This document shows, piece after piece, positions 46,436 through 56,147 of a stretch of 64,000 nt of DNA (positions within the stretch are counted from its first letter, which is position 1; every line of letters begins with the position of its first letter). This DNA is from Acinetobacter apis (GTDB lineage: Bacteria > Pseudomonadota > Gammaproteobacteria > Pseudomonadales > Moraxellaceae): assembly GCF_900197575.1 (NCBI RefSeq), contig NZ_FZLN01000003.1:240365-304364 (forward strand), read 5' to 3'. The notes under the pieces are model-generated. The model made no database searches. It worked only from the letters and a program-made list of their open reading frames with translations, and was not told the origin of the DNA. A program made the translations under genes and the position numbers.

Positions 46436-47118
46436 GAAGTATTTTTTTAGTCGAAGATGAAGTAGAACTAGCAGGTTTGGTCAAAGATTATTTAGAAGCC
46501 GCAGGGTTTCATGTTCATATGTTTCATGATGGTCAAGAAGCCTATCAGCAGTTTCTACAAAAAAAGCCAAGCCTCATGATTTTAGACTTAATGGTGCCAC
46601 GCATGGACGGTTTAACCATTTGTCGTAAAGTACGTGAACAATCAGATATCCCAATTATTATGGTGACTGCACGAACCGAAGAAATTGATCGTGTATTGGG
46701 TTTAAATATGGGCGCAGATGATTATATCTGTAAGCCATTTAGTCCTAAAGAGTTGGTTGCACGTGTTCAAGCGGTATTGCGCCGTTTAGAGCGTAAAGAG
46801 CAACCTGAAGAAGAAGCAAATTTATTTACTGTAGAAAAAGCACAACAACGTATTTGGTATAAACACAAAGCATTGAACTTAACGCCAACTGAATTCCGTT
46901 TATTTGAACTGTTTTTAGAGCACATTGGGCAAGTGTACTCACGTACACAATTGTTAGATCATATTAATCCAGACAGTTTTGATGTGGCAGACCGTGTGAT
47001 TGACAGCCACATCAAAAACTTACGTCGTAAAATTATTGATGCAACTGAATCAAACGCCAATCATGAATGGATTCAAGCGGTATATGGGGTTGGTTACCGT
47101 TTTGAATATCCAGACTGA
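46432..47118 (+). CDS. baeR: Response regulator BaeR
   Basis: OmpR-family regulator of 228 residues. The receiver domain has acidic pocket residues EDE at 8-10, phosphoacceptor Asp52 in LDLMVPRMDG, Thr near 80 (VTARTEE) and Lys near 102 (KPFSPKEL). The winged-helix domain begins near 130 and ends VYGVGYRFEYPD. The length and partner gene match A. baumannii BaeR. It overlaps baeS by four bases, showing translational coupling. Confidence 0.88.
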   Translation: MRSIFLVEDEVELAGLVKDYLEAAGFHVHMFHDGQEAYQQFLQKKPSLMILDLMVPRMDGLTICRKVREQSDIPIIMVTARTEEIDRVLGLNMGADDYICKPFSPKELVARVQAVLRRLERKEQPEEEANLFTVEKAQQRIWYKHKALNLTPTEFRLFELFLEHIGQVYSRTQLLDHINPDSFDVADRVIDSHIKNLRRKIIDATESNANHEWIQAVYGVGYRFEYPD

Positions 47119-47119
47119 T

Positions 47120-47143
47120 AAGTCAATTATAGACTTTATTTTT
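47120..47143 (+). terminator. Weak terminator after baeR
   Basis: AAGTC-AATTATA-GACTT followed by TATTTTTC. The stem is only 5 bp, but it lies between converging genes. Confidence 0.45.
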
Positions 47144-47144
47144 C

Positions 47145-48587
47145 TTATGAAGAGCAACTTATAGCAATTTCAGCATCACCTAAAGCAGGTGGTGTTAAAT
47201 CAGTTGCTTTTTCACGTTCAACTTGCTGCGTATATGGTGTAGCTAATAAGTGAAATAAACGATCCACCTCAGTGAAGTCATCACGCTCAGCCGCTTCAAT
47301 GGCTGCTTGTGCCATATGGTTACGCAAAATATAACGTGGATTATGCTGACACATGAGGGTCTGCAACTCATCTATATTTTGGTTTGACCGAATCTGATGG
47401 TAGTTCGTCATGAAGGCATCAAACGCTTCAAGATCGATACAGTCATCTCGTAAGGCTTGATATGCTTTGGTTTGCAAGCGAATAAAGCTTTGTGTGTAAT
47501 CTAATTTCTCTTTTTGTAAAATACTAAGAAAAGCCGTACCACATGCCAAGCTGTCATGATGGAACGTAGGCAATCCCATTTTATGGGCAAGGCCATCTTG
47601 ATAGGTTTGTAAAAAGATAGGTTCAAATGTTGCTAAAGCGGCTTGAAGGGCTGTTTTTAACTCATCTTGTTGGTCATCTGCTGCCAAAGGTATGAGGTTG
47701 TTTAGCCAAACCCACAAATTCCAATGTGCAACACTCGGCTGATTTTGATAGGTATAGCGCCCTTGATGGTCTGAGTGGTTATTAATCCAATTCGGTTTAA
47801 AGCGCTCTAAGAATCCAAATGGACCAAAATCTAAGGTCGACCCTGTAATATTTAAATTGTCGGTATTCATAACACCATGTGCAAAGCCGACCAATTGCCA
47901 TTTTGCAATCATGATGGCTGTTTTTTTAATCACAGCATGCGCAAAAGCCACCACAGGCTGTTCTGCATCTAAACAGTCAGGATAGTGCCAAGTGATACAT
48001 TGTTGTACAAAGTCTTTGAGTAACTCAGGCGCATATTGGTTAATCCATTCAAAATGACCGAAACGGATATGGCAATCTGCTGTTCGTAATAGCATTGCCC
48101 CAGGTTCTAAAACTTCACGTTGTACACCTTGAGCGGAGCTTGTAAAACCGACCGATTGACTAGATGGAACACCGAGGGCGGTGAGGGCATGACCTGCTAA
48201 ATATTCACGAATCACAGAACGTAAGACTGCTCGACCATCTCCCATGCGTGAATAAGGGGTTTTTCCAGCCCCTTTTAGATGTAAGTCTATCACTTGACCT
48301 TGTCGGTCAAGTACTTGTGCCAATAAAAGACCACGCCCATCACCCAATTGCCCAGCCCAATGACCAAATTGATGACCTGCATACACCATTGCCAATGGTT
48401 CTGTCGCTTCAAACAAATGTTGTCCACTACAAATGTCAACCCATGCTGCTTGTTCATCTGCAGTCCATTGTAATTGATCGGCCAATGGTTGATTAAAGTG
48501 TCCTGCTTTTGCACCTTTTAGTACAGTAGGACGTTGTTTGCTAAACAGTCGTGGATCGAGCTGTGCATAACGAGAGATAAGATGCAT
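47145..48587 (-). CDS. selO: SelO/YdiU protein adenylyltransferase
   Basis: Protein of 480 residues, close to the E. coli protein. Conserved blocks are GDGRGLLLAQVLD, LKGAGKTPYSRMGDGRAVLRSV, FAHGVMNTDNLNITG and LDFGPFGFLE, which form the pseudokinase ATP-binding site now known to transfer AMP to Ser/Thr/Tyr. The C-terminus ends AISCSS, with Cys in place of the selenocysteine found in some homologues. An AAGGACA ribosome site precedes the start. The role is in redox stress response. Confidence 0.9.
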   Translation of the reverse strand: MHLISRYAQLDPRLFSKQRPTVLKGAKAGHFNQPLADQLQWTADEQAAWVDICSGQHLFEATEPLAMVYAGHQFGHWAGQLGDGRGLLLAQVLDRQGQVIDLHLKGAGKTPYSRMGDGRAVLRSVIREYLAGHALTALGVPSSQSVGFTSSAQGVQREVLEPGAMLLRTADCHIRFGHFEWINQYAPELLKDFVQQCITWHYPDCLDAEQPVVAFAHAVIKKTAIMIAKWQLVGFAHGVMNTDNLNITGSTLDFGPFGFLERFKPNWINNHSDHQGRYTYQNQPSVAHWNLWVWLNNLIPLAADDQQDELKTALQAALATFEPIFLQTYQDGLAHKMGLPTFHHDSLACGTAFLSILQKEKLDYTQSFIRLQTKAYQALRDDCIDLEAFDAFMTNYHQIRSNQNIDELQTLMCQHNPRYILRNHMAQAAIEAAERDDFTEVDRLFHLLATPYTQQVEREKATDLTPPALGDAEIAISCSS

Positions 48588-48672
48588 GACAAAGTGTCCT
48601 TAAAAGCAAAAAGGTGAGCCAATATGTGCAAAATAAAGTATACGCGATATCAAATGGCTTGCATGTAGACGT

Positions 48673-48702
48673 AAAAAAAGGTGTACATAAAACACCTTTT
48701 TT
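48673..48702 (-). terminator. Desaturase terminator
   Basis: GGTGT-ACATAAA-ACACC flanked by seven A residues on the left and six T residues on the right forms a hairpin 3' of the leftward desaturase; the symmetrical tracts make it bidirectional. Confidence 0.8.
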
Positions 48703-48720
48703 ACCAATGACTGCATGTAT

Positions 48721-49881
48721 TTAAGACGCTGAAAGTTTTTTGGCTGTTTTAACCATCACTTCAAGCCGCTCACGATGATGATGTAAGCGTTGTTCAACCA
48801 ATTGAAATTCTAATTTGAGCTTATCATCCATTTGATGCAGCTTTTCAGCCACACGTTGTTTTTTCGCCATGACTTCTTGCTCTTTTAACGTTGCCATATC
48901 GTTTAAAGTGGTGGTAAATGCTTCATATTCCGAAGCAATTCGTTGCTTTAGATTGTGGATGTCTTGACTGATATCATGCCCATAAATTGCTAAGTCTTGT
49001 TCAGCATATTTAAACTTCATGGCAAGTTCTGCTTTTTTGATGTTAAAGCTTGGGATACGGCGTAAATTGTGTGCGAGTCCAAGTTTAGAGCAGGTCCAAA
49101 TCAGCCATTTTGTTGGGTCGTATTGCCACCATTTAACGCCATTTCGATAGTCATATTGAAAGATATGGTGATAGTTATGATAGCCTTCACCCCATGTCGC
49201 AATCGATAACCAAAAATTATCACGTGCTGTATTTTCATCGGTATATGGACGTTTCCCAAACATATGGCAAAGCGAGTTAATGAAAAAGGTGACATGATGA
49301 CTCAATACCAAACGAAGTAATCCGCCCAATAACACCACACCCCATAAATCACCAACAAGCCAACCTACGCTACCTAAAATAATGACATGTGTTGCGATCA
49401 CCAAGGGCACATAATATTTATCTTGAAATAATACCAAAGGGTCTTTGAGTAAGTCAGGCGCATTTTTATAATTGGCTTCTGCTGCAGGATAATCACGAAT
49501 CATCCAACCCAAATGGGCATACCAAAACCCTTTTTTAATAGAGTAGGGATCTTTTTCTTCATCATCTACATGACGGTGATGAGTACGATGACCAGATGCC
49601 CAATATAAAATACTATTTTGAATGGCGAAGGTTCCACCAATCATCAGCAAAATTTTTAATGGTAACGACGCTTCATAAGCACGATGTGCCCATAAACGAT
49701 GATAACCTGCGGTGATACTTAAGCTACTAAACGCCAATAAAAAGAATAAACTCAGCCAAGCAGCCATGGAAAAATCATGGTGATATGCATAAACAGGTAA
49801 AATGAGGAGAGCCGCAATTGGTGTACCAAGCAATGTAATTGCTGCAGTCCAATTGATGGGTGCTTGGGTCAGAGAAGTCAT
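48721..49881 (-). CDS. Acyl-CoA/acyl-lipid delta-9 fatty acid desaturase
   Basis: Integral membrane di-iron desaturase of 386 residues with the three His boxes HRLWAHR, HRTHHRH and EGYHNYHH in correct order and spacing. Four membrane helices flank them. The C-terminal 90 residues are charged and helical (KQRIASEYEAFTTTLNDMATLKEQEVMAKK and LHQMDDKLKLEFQL, read separately), a coiled coil not part of the core enzyme. It introduces a cis double bond at position 9 of saturated acyl chains. ATG 49881 is preferred; a frame to 49920 is open but not conserved. Confidence 0.88.
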   Translation of the reverse strand: MTSLTQAPINWTAAITLLGTPIAALLILPVYAYHHDFSMAAWLSLFFLLAFSSLSITAGYHRLWAHRAYEASLPLKILLMIGGTFAIQNSILYWASGHRTHHRHVDDEEKDPYSIKKGFWYAHLGWMIRDYPAAEANYKNAPDLLKDPLVLFQDKYYVPLVIATHVIILGSVGWLVGDLWGVVLLGGLLRLVLSHHVTFFINSLCHMFGKRPYTDENTARDNFWLSIATWGEGYHNYHHIFQYDYRNGVKWWQYDPTKWLIWTCSKLGLAHNLRRIPSFNIKKAELAMKFKYAEQDLAIYGHDISQDIHNLKQRIASEYEAFTTTLNDMATLKEQEVMAKKQRVAEKLHQMDDKLKLEFQLVEQRLHHHRERLEVMVKTAKKLSAS

Positions 49882-50017
49882 AATAATAGGCGTTCCCAAG
49901 AGAGTAAAAAAAGCAGGCATTTGGGTGGTTACAATGCCATGCGTTAGCCTATTTATGTGGGTATAAATGAGGCAATTTCATCATAATATACAGTTGTATA
50001 TTTAAGCAAACGGTAAT

Positions 50018-50749
50018 TCAAGAATTATGTATCCGTCCATTAAAATGCTGTTTCATGTGTAGAGGAAAATCTGTAATTAACCCATGAATACCCAATTGGT
50101 ATAAGGCTTCAGCACGTGCAATATCATTGACTGTCCATACACTGGTTTTAAGGCCTGCGTCATGGGTTCTTTTAATTCGTTCAGCGGTGGCCAAAGCATC
50201 CATCCAACCAATTTGTTGGCAATCCAAGGCTTGAGCCAATTCAATTGCTTGGTCAGGTTCAGATTCAATTAACAGCCCTTTTTTAAAAGTCGCCTGTTGC
50301 TGATTGAGTGCATGCAAAATCTGCGTATCAAAACTTGTAATTACGACGGCATCATGCAGTGCTGACAATTGTGGCAGTAAAGAGGTAACCAATTGATTTG
50401 CAGCATCTGCTGAGGCAACAGCTTTAATTTCAACTTCAATATGGCTAAAATTCGCAATAATGTTTAATACATCTTTGAGTTCTGGGGTAGGTTCAGGGGA
50501 TTGCCAATCTGTCCAAGCCACACGATGGTCATGGTGAATCAAGTCATCAATATGCCATGTTTCAATCGGTGCATTTTGACCTGCTGTACGCTTTAGATTG
50601 TCGTCATGAATCACCACCAAATGCTGATCAGTCAGTTGACGAACATCAAACTCTACGGCATGGATTTGAATTTGCTTTAAGTAGTTAAATCCACCTAAAG
50701 TATTTTCAGGAGCCTCACCTCGGGCACCACGATGACCAATAATATGCAT
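50018..50749 (-). CDS. Glycerophosphodiester phosphodiesterase (GDPD)
   Basis: TIM-barrel protein of 243 residues starting with the family signature HIIGHRGARGEAPENTL; EFDVRQLTDQHLVVIHDD holds the metal-binding acidic residues and the His of the catalytic pair. The C-terminal SVWTVNDIARAEALYQLGIHGLITDFP is also typical. It has no signal peptide, so it is a cytoplasmic UgpQ-like enzyme that hydrolyses glycerophosphodiesters to glycerol-3-phosphate and an alcohol. ATG 50755 lies two codons upstream. Confidence 0.88.
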   Translation of the reverse strand: MHIIGHRGARGEAPENTLGGFNYLKQIQIHAVEFDVRQLTDQHLVVIHDDNLKRTAGQNAPIETWHIDDLIHHDHRVAWTDWQSPEPTPELKDVLNIIANFSHIEVEIKAVASADAANQLVTSLLPQLSALHDAVVITSFDTQILHALNQQQATFKKGLLIESEPDQAIELAQALDCQQIGWMDALATAERIKRTHDAGLKTSVWTVNDIARAEALYQLGIHGLITDFPLHMKQHFNGRIHNS

Positions 50750-50906
50750 AATCACACAAGATATATAAATTCACTGATAAACAGTATAGAAATAAACCAT
50801 GTCAAAAGGTTTGCAATTTTGATGAACTTTGTTAAATATGTAAGGCGTAACATCAACTTGGTTTATTATCATGGCCAAGGTAAAGTGTCTTGAATAAATA
50901 CAACGG

Positions 50907-51566
50907 ATGAAAAATAATTTTATGCGGACTCGTACAAAAATTTGTGGCATTACCCGCATAGAAGACGCTGTATCTGCCGTACAATTGGGGGCTGATGCCA
51001 TTGGCTTTGTATTTTATGCAAAAAGTCCAAGAGCAATCACAGGTCAAGCAGCCCAAGTTATTGTTCAACAGGCGTTGCCACCTTATGTACAAATTGTCGG
51101 TTTATTTGTTGATGCAACGCTTAATGAGATACAAGCCGTTTTAAAAGATGTTCCTGTGGAAATTATTCAATTCCATGGTGCAGAATCACCTGAACAATGT
51201 GCGCAGATTGCACAACAAACAGGGCGCAGATGGTATAAAGCCATTCAAATGAAACCAAACATTGATATTTATACTGAAATTCAGCGCTATCGAGATGCTG
51301 GCGCAAGTGCTATCTTACTTGATGCATGGCATCCTGAGTTAAAAGGCGGTACAGGGCAAGCATTTGATTGGGCTTCATTCCCAACTTCAGAGATTGCACT
51401 CATTTTAGCAGGGGGATTAACCCCTCTGAATGTGGCACAAGCAATTGGTCAAACAGCACCATTTGCTGTAGATGTCAGTGGCGGTGTTGAAATTGCAAAA
51501 GGCATAAAAAGCCATCAACTGATTGAACAATTTATGCAAGGAGTCCATTGTGGATCAGCAAAATAA
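50907..51566 (+). CDS. trpF: Phosphoribosylanthranilate isomerase
   Basis: TIM-barrel enzyme of 219 residues. [11 protein letters not shown] carries the catalytic Cys, and [19 protein letters not shown] has the conserved Asp and the phosphate-binding [22 protein letters not shown] closes the site. It catalyses the third step of tryptophan synthesis after TrpD. ATG 50922 is a possible shorter start; neither has a strong ribosome site. It is first in the trpFB operon, which in Acinetobacter is known to be separate from trpA. Confidence 0.93.
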   Translation: MKNNFMRTRTKICGITRIEDAVSAVQLGADAIGFVFYAKSPRAITGQAAQVIVQQALPPYVQIVGLFVDATLNEIQAVLKDVPVEIIQFHGAESPEQCAQIAQQTGRRWYKAIQMKPNIDIYTEIQRYRDAGASAILLDAWHPELKGGTGQAFDWASFPTSEIALILAGGLTPLNVAQAIGQTAPFAVDVSGGVEIAKGIKSHQLIEQFMQGVHCGSAK

Positions 51567-52776
51567 GATTGACTACACACAATATCCAGATGCGCGTGGG
51601 CATTTTGGTATTCATGGCGGGCGATTTGTCTCAGAAACTTTAATGGCGGCACTTGAAGATTTAGAGCATCTTTATCATTCAATGAAAAACGACCCGCAGT
51701 TTCTGGCCGAATTTGACCGTGATATGGCACATTATGTTGGCCGTCCAAGTCCTCTTTATCATGCTGAACGTTGGTCTAAACAATTAGGTGGTGCACAAAT
51801 CTATCTTAAGCGTGAAGATTTAAACCATACAGGCTCGCATAAGGTAAACAACACCATTGGCCAAGCATTGCTTGCTAAATTGTCAGGTAAAAAACGAATT
51901 ATTGCAGAAACAGGTGCAGGTCAGCATGGTGTAGCAACCGCTACAATTGCAGCACGTTTAGGCTTAGAATGTGTGGTTTATATGGGTTCAGATGATGTTA
52001 AACGTCAATCTGCTAATGTTTACCGGATGCGCCTTTTGGGTGCAACAGTGATTCCTGTCGAAAGTGGTTCAAGAACGCTTAAGGATGCTTTAAATGAAGC
52101 CATGCGTGATTGGGTCAGTAATGTTGATGACACTTACTATGTGATTGGTACAGTGGCAGGTCCACATCCATACCCACAATTGGTTCGTGATTTCCAATCT
52201 ATCATTGGTCGTGAAGCACGTCGTCAAATTCAAGAACAAGCTGGACGTCTACCAGATGCTTTAGTGGCATGTGTTGGTGGTGGTTCGAATGCCATGGGAT
52301 TATTTTACCCATTCTTAAATGATGACAGTGTCGCCATGTATGGTGTTGAAGCTGCCGGTTTAGGGGTAGAAACAGGAAAACATTCAGCGCCATTAAATGC
52401 AGGTCATGTTGGTGTATTACATGGTAATCGTACATATCTGATGAGTGATGCCCAAGGTCAAATCATAGAAACACACAGTATTTCAGCAGGTCTAGATTAT
52501 CCAGGTGTTGGTCCTGAACATAGCTTCTTAAAAGACATGAAGCGTGTACAGTATGTGCCGATTATTGATGATGAAGCCTTGCAAGGGTTCCGTGATTTAA
52601 CGCGTATCGAAGGTATTATTCCTGCATTAGAAAGCGCTCATGCGATGGCTTATGTCACTAAACTTGCACCAACATTGTCTAAAGACCAAATCATTATTGC
52701 CACTGTATCGGGTCGTGGAGACAAAGACTTGATGACAGTTGCACGTGTTGATGGCTTAGAAATGCTTGAGAACTAA
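51550..52776 (+). CDS. trpB: Tryptophan synthase beta subunit
   Basis: PLP enzyme of 408 residues. Lys98 in HTGSHKVNN is the Schiff-base lysine, [11 protein letters not shown] binds the cofactor phosphate, and [10 protein letters not shown] and [16 protein letters not shown] are conserved. It condenses indole with serine. A strong AAGGAG site lies seven bases before GTG 51550, which fixes this start inside the end of trpF (17-base overlap); a longer frame from 51523 is not supported. A terminator follows, separating it from trpA. Confidence 0.96.
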   Translation: MDQQNKIDYTQYPDARGHFGIHGGRFVSETLMAALEDLEHLYHSMKNDPQFLAEFDRDMAHYVGRPSPLYHAERWSKQLGGAQIYLKREDLNHTGSHKVNNTIGQALLAKLSGKKRIIAETGAGQHGVATATIAARLGLECVVYMGSDDVKRQSANVYRMRLLGATVIPVESGSRTLKDALNEAMRDWVSNVDDTYYVIGTVAGPHPYPQLVRDFQSIIGREARRQIQEQAGRLPDALVACVGGGSNAMGLFYPFLNDDSVAMYGVEAAGLGVETGKHSAPLNAGHVGVLHGNRTYLMSDAQGQIIETHSISAGLDYPGVGPEHSFLKDMKRVQYVPIIDDEALQGFRDLTRIEGIIPALESAHAMAYVTKLAPTLSKDQIIIATVSGRGDKDLMTVARVDGLEMLEN

Positions 52777-52792
52777 AATCAACAGTGAACAT

Positions 52793-52821
52793 AAAAAGTG
52801 CTCTTGACTAGAGCACTTTTT
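52793..52821 (+). terminator. Terminator of trpFB
   Basis: AAAAAGTGCTC-TTGACTA-GAGCACTTTTT is a perfect 11-bp stem with a T-tract. It is symmetrical and could act in both directions. Confidence 0.9.
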
Positions 52822-53182
52822 CATATCACTGCTGTAAATATGCATGAAAACCTGTGTTATATAATATTGAGCGTACGATTTTGCAATAAAATAAATCTGG
52901 TCTATTTTAACTTAAATTGATGTTTTTAAAAAACAAGTATGATTAAAATAAGCCAGCCTACGATATTTTGCACAGCCAAGATAAGAAAAAAAAGATCACT
53001 TTGATCATTGAGAAACGCGTGTAAATATTGATTAATGTGTCTTGAAATTGTTTGATCGGATTTTGAATACGATAACAATGCTTTAGGTGCTGTGCAATGC
53101 GTAAAAAATAGCGTTACAATGAGCTGCTTGTGTGCGTTTACATACAGCAGTCACTCTATTTAAACCATGCAAGGAAAGAATT
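52822..53182. other. Intergenic stretch between trpB and trpA
   Basis: It must hold the trpA-accD-folC promoter; GTTACAAT near 53112-53119 may be part of it. On the minus strand a frame of some 80 codons without ATG ends at 52926, and its last 50 codons, from a TTG at 53078, would give a tail-anchored peptide with a hydrophobic end (LILAVQNIVGWLILIILVF). There is no strong ribosome site, so it is not called a gene. Confidence 0.5.
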
Positions 53183-53986
53183 ATGAATCGTTTAGCCAAA
53201 CGTTTTGATCAGCTGAAATCTCAACAACGAAAAGGCCTTGTCTCATATGTTATGGCAGGCGATCCACAACCAGAAGTGACTGTACCTTTATTACATCGTT
53301 TGGTGGATGCAGGTGTTGATGTGCTTGAGCTTGGTTTACCTTTCTCTGATCCTATGGCTGATGGCCCTGTCATTGCTTTAGCGGCTGAACGTGCACTTGC
53401 GGGCGGTACCAATACGCTACATGTATTAGACATGGTAAAAACGTTTCGTGAAACAGATACTAATACGCCTGTGGTGTTAATGGGGTATTTAAACCCTGTT
53501 GAAGTAATTGGCTATGAAAAATTTGTTGCACAAGCGCATGAAAGTGGTGTTGATGGTTTGCTTTTGGTCGATTTACCTCCTGAAGCATCGTATGAGCTGA
53601 ATCAAGTCTTAACTCGTTATGACATGAATCAGATCTTTTTACTTGCACCAACATCTAAAAATGATCGTATTCAACATGTGATTAAACAAGCCGGCGGGTT
53701 TATTTACTATGTTTCGCTAAAAGGTGTAACAGGTGCTGCAACATTAAATGTGGCAGATGCTGCTCAGCGTATAGAGTATATTAAACAACACACAGATATT
53801 CCTGTGGGCGCAGGATTTGGTATCAATGATGCTGCATCAGCAAAAGCAATGGCTGCTGTGGCAGATGCTGTGATTGTTGGAAGTGCACTAGTTAAACCTT
53901 TTGCAACGCTTCCTGCCGATCAAGCAGTTGAACAAACGATTAATAAAATTAAGGAGCTTCGAGCGGCGCTCGATGAGTCAATATGA
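53183..53986 (+). CDS. trpA: Tryptophan synthase alpha subunit
   Basis: TIM-barrel protein of 267 residues. ELGLPFSDPMADGPVI carries the catalytic Glu and Asp pair, GYLNPVEVIGYEKF and YYVSLKGVTGAATLN the substrate loops, and GAGFGINDAASAKAM the phosphate site. It cleaves indole-glycerol phosphate and passes indole to TrpB. AAGGAAAG before ATG 53183 excludes a longer reading from 53132. It overlaps accD by four bases. Confidence 0.95.
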   Translation: MNRLAKRFDQLKSQQRKGLVSYVMAGDPQPEVTVPLLHRLVDAGVDVLELGLPFSDPMADGPVIALAAERALAGGTNTLHVLDMVKTFRETDTNTPVVLMGYLNPVEVIGYEKFVAQAHESGVDGLLLVDLPPEASYELNQVLTRYDMNQIFLLAPTSKNDRIQHVIKQAGGFIYYVSLKGVTGAATLNVADAAQRIEYIKQHTDIPVGAGFGINDAASAKAMAAVADAVIVGSALVKPFATLPADQAVEQTINKIKELRAALDESI

Positions 53987-54879
53987 GTCAAGACATTAAG
54001 CCTGCAAAAGTACTGTATCCAAATACACCATGGACTGAACGTTCAGTACCAGGTGTTCATGTACCAAATGAGCAGGAGACCTTTAAGTCTACATTTACTG
54101 AACCTACAGTCGAATGTCCAGAATGTCATTCATTGACAACACATACTGCCATGTCTTTTAACGCTTATGTTTGTCCGCAATGTGATGAACATTTACGTAT
54201 GAAAGCACGTGAACGTTTGAATTGGTTTTTTGATCAAGTTGACCATGAACTTGGCCAGCGTTTTGTTGGTAATGACCCACTTAAATTTGTAGATAGCAAA
54301 CCGTATAGCGAGCGTATGTTAGATGCACAAAATAAAACAGGTGAGACTGAAGCCTTAGTGGTGTTTCAAGGTGTGCTCAAAGGCATTTCAATGACTGCGT
54401 GTGCGTTTGAATTTGATTTCATGGGCGGTTCAATGGGCACTGTAGTGGGTGACCGTTTTGTTGAAGCTGCAGAAAGTGCAATCCAGAAAAAACAACCTTT
54501 GATTTGTTTTGCTGCATCAGGTGGTGCACGTATGCAAGAAGGGGTATTATCGCTAATGCAAATGGCCAGAACATCGGCTGCTATTGAAAAGTTAAAAGCT
54601 GCACGTTTGCCTTATATTGTTGTATTAACGCACCCTGTATATGGCGGTGTGACTGCCTCTTTGGCCATGTTGGGTGATATTCACTTGGCAGAGCCGAAAG
54701 CCATGATTGGTTTTGCAGGTAAGCGCGTGATTGAGCAAACGGTGCGTGAAAAATTAGATGAACCCTTCCAACGAGCAGAGTATTTGTTAGATCATGGTGT
54801 AATCGACCAAATCGTTCACCGTCATTCTTTACGTGATACTGTCTATCGCTTGGTCAGCAAGTTGATGAATAAAAATTGA
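53983..54879 (+). CDS. accD: Acetyl-CoA carboxylase carboxyltransferase subunit beta
   Basis: Protein of 298 residues. The zinc ribbon uses Cys45, Cys48, Cys64 and Cys67 (ECPECH and VCPQCD), and the crotonase-like domain has EFDFMGGSMGTVVGDR, GGARMQEGVLSLMQMA and VTHPVYGGVTAS-like loops (THPVYGGVTASLAML). With AccA it transfers the carboxyl group to acetyl-CoA, the first step of fatty acid synthesis. It is coupled to trpA and folC by four-base overlaps. Confidence 0.95.
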   Translation: MSQDIKPAKVLYPNTPWTERSVPGVHVPNEQETFKSTFTEPTVECPECHSLTTHTAMSFNAYVCPQCDEHLRMKARERLNWFFDQVDHELGQRFVGNDPLKFVDSKPYSERMLDAQNKTGETEALVVFQGVLKGISMTACAFEFDFMGGSMGTVVGDRFVEAAESAIQKKQPLICFAASGGARMQEGVLSLMQMARTSAAIEKLKAARLPYIVVLTHPVYGGVTASLAMLGDIHLAEPKAMIGFAGKRVIEQTVREKLDEPFQRAEYLLDHGVIDQIVHRHSLRDTVYRLVSKLMNKN

Positions 54880-56147
54880 ATGTAAATGCGCCTTTAAATA
54901 CAGATGATTTGATGACATGGCTCAATTATTGGGGCCGTGTTCATGTCACAGGAATTGATCTTGGCTTAGAACGGGTTTTGCCTGTAGCTGAGAAATTAAA
55001 TATTCTTCGCCCTGAAGCGAAGATTATTACTGTTGCGGGGACCAATGGTAAAGGTTCAACCACCACCGCAGTTGCAGAAATTTTGCATCAAGCTGGTTAT
55101 CGCGTGGCGTTATACCAATCCCCACATATCTATCGGTTTAATGAGCGCATTAAAGTATCGGGGCAACAAGCCACTGATGATGAGCTGATTGCTGCATTTG
55201 TACGTGTTGACCAAGCACGCCGTGCATGCAATTTAAGCTTATCTTTCTTTGAAGCCACAACCCTTGCAGCTTTCTTGGTGTTTCAGCAACAAAATTGTGA
55301 TGTTTGGGTGCTTGAAATCGGTCTTGGCGGCCGTTTAGATGTAGTGAATATTATTGATCCAGATTTGGCGGTGATCACCAATATTGGCTTAGATCATGTA
55401 GATTGGCTTGGCGATACAATTGAAAAAATTGCAGCCGAAAAAGCAGGCATTATCCGCCCCAATATCCCTGTTATTTTTGCAGGGCAGCAAACATTGCCAC
55501 AAGCCGTTTCTGAGCAAGCACAAAATGCTAATGCTGCATTGTATGTGCTTAATCGTGATTATTTTTATCATATAGAAGACAAACATTGGTTGTTTGCATC
55601 GCCTGGCGTCACATTAAAATTGCCTTATGGCACATTGGCAGTCGATAACTTATCAACTGCTGTGGCTGCAGTTACATTAAGTGGTTTAGCAGTTTCTGAC
55701 ACAGCAATTGAAACAGGTATTACAAAAGCTCATATTGCTGGGCGTTTTGAAGTGCGAAAGAAAGATCATAAAACCATCATTTTTGATGCAGGGCACAATG
55801 GTCATGGTGTATTGTTTCTGCTGAAACAACTCAAACAGTATTTGCATGCCAACCCGCAATACACAGAAATTATTACTGTTTTTTCAATGCTTGCAGATAA
55901 AGACATTGATCAAGTGGTCGAATATTTAAAACCTGAAATTGCTGCTTGGTATATTGCACCAATGACTGTGCCACGTGCAGCAAGTATTCAGCAAATGACA
56001 GATGCATTAATTGATGAGCCATATCAACAGTTAAATACGGTACAGGATGCATTTCAAGCCGCATTGGCTGCATGCCAAAATCATCAACTGATCTTAGTGT
56101 GTGGTTCGTTCCATACTTTAGAAGCCGTTTGGGAGTGTATTGACTGA
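54876..56147 (+). CDS. folC: Folylpolyglutamate / dihydrofolate synthase
   Basis: Mur-ligase-family enzyme of 423 residues. The P-loop is VAGTNGKGSTTTAV, EIGLGGRLDVVNII and TNIGLDHVDWLGDT bind substrate and metal, and GRFEVRKK and DAGHNGHG mark the C-terminal domain. It joins glutamate to dihydropteroate and folates. TTG 54876 overlaps the accD stop; the first in-frame ATG is at 54912 and would trim 12 residues from the usual N-terminus. Confidence 0.93.
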   Translation: MNVNAPLNTDDLMTWLNYWGRVHVTGIDLGLERVLPVAEKLNILRPEAKIITVAGTNGKGSTTTAVAEILHQAGYRVALYQSPHIYRFNERIKVSGQQATDDELIAAFVRVDQARRACNLSLSFFEATTLAAFLVFQQQNCDVWVLEIGLGGRLDVVNIIDPDLAVITNIGLDHVDWLGDTIEKIAAEKAGIIRPNIPVIFAGQQTLPQAVSEQAQNANAALYVLNRDYFYHIEDKHWLFASPGVTLKLPYGTLAVDNLSTAVAAVTLSGLAVSDTAIETGITKAHIAGRFEVRKKDHKTIIFDAGHNGHGVLFLLKQLKQYLHANPQYTEIITVFSMLADKDIDQVVEYLKPEIAAWYIAPMTVPRAASIQQMTDALIDEPYQQLNTVQDAFQAALAACQNHQLILVCGSFHTLEAVWECID

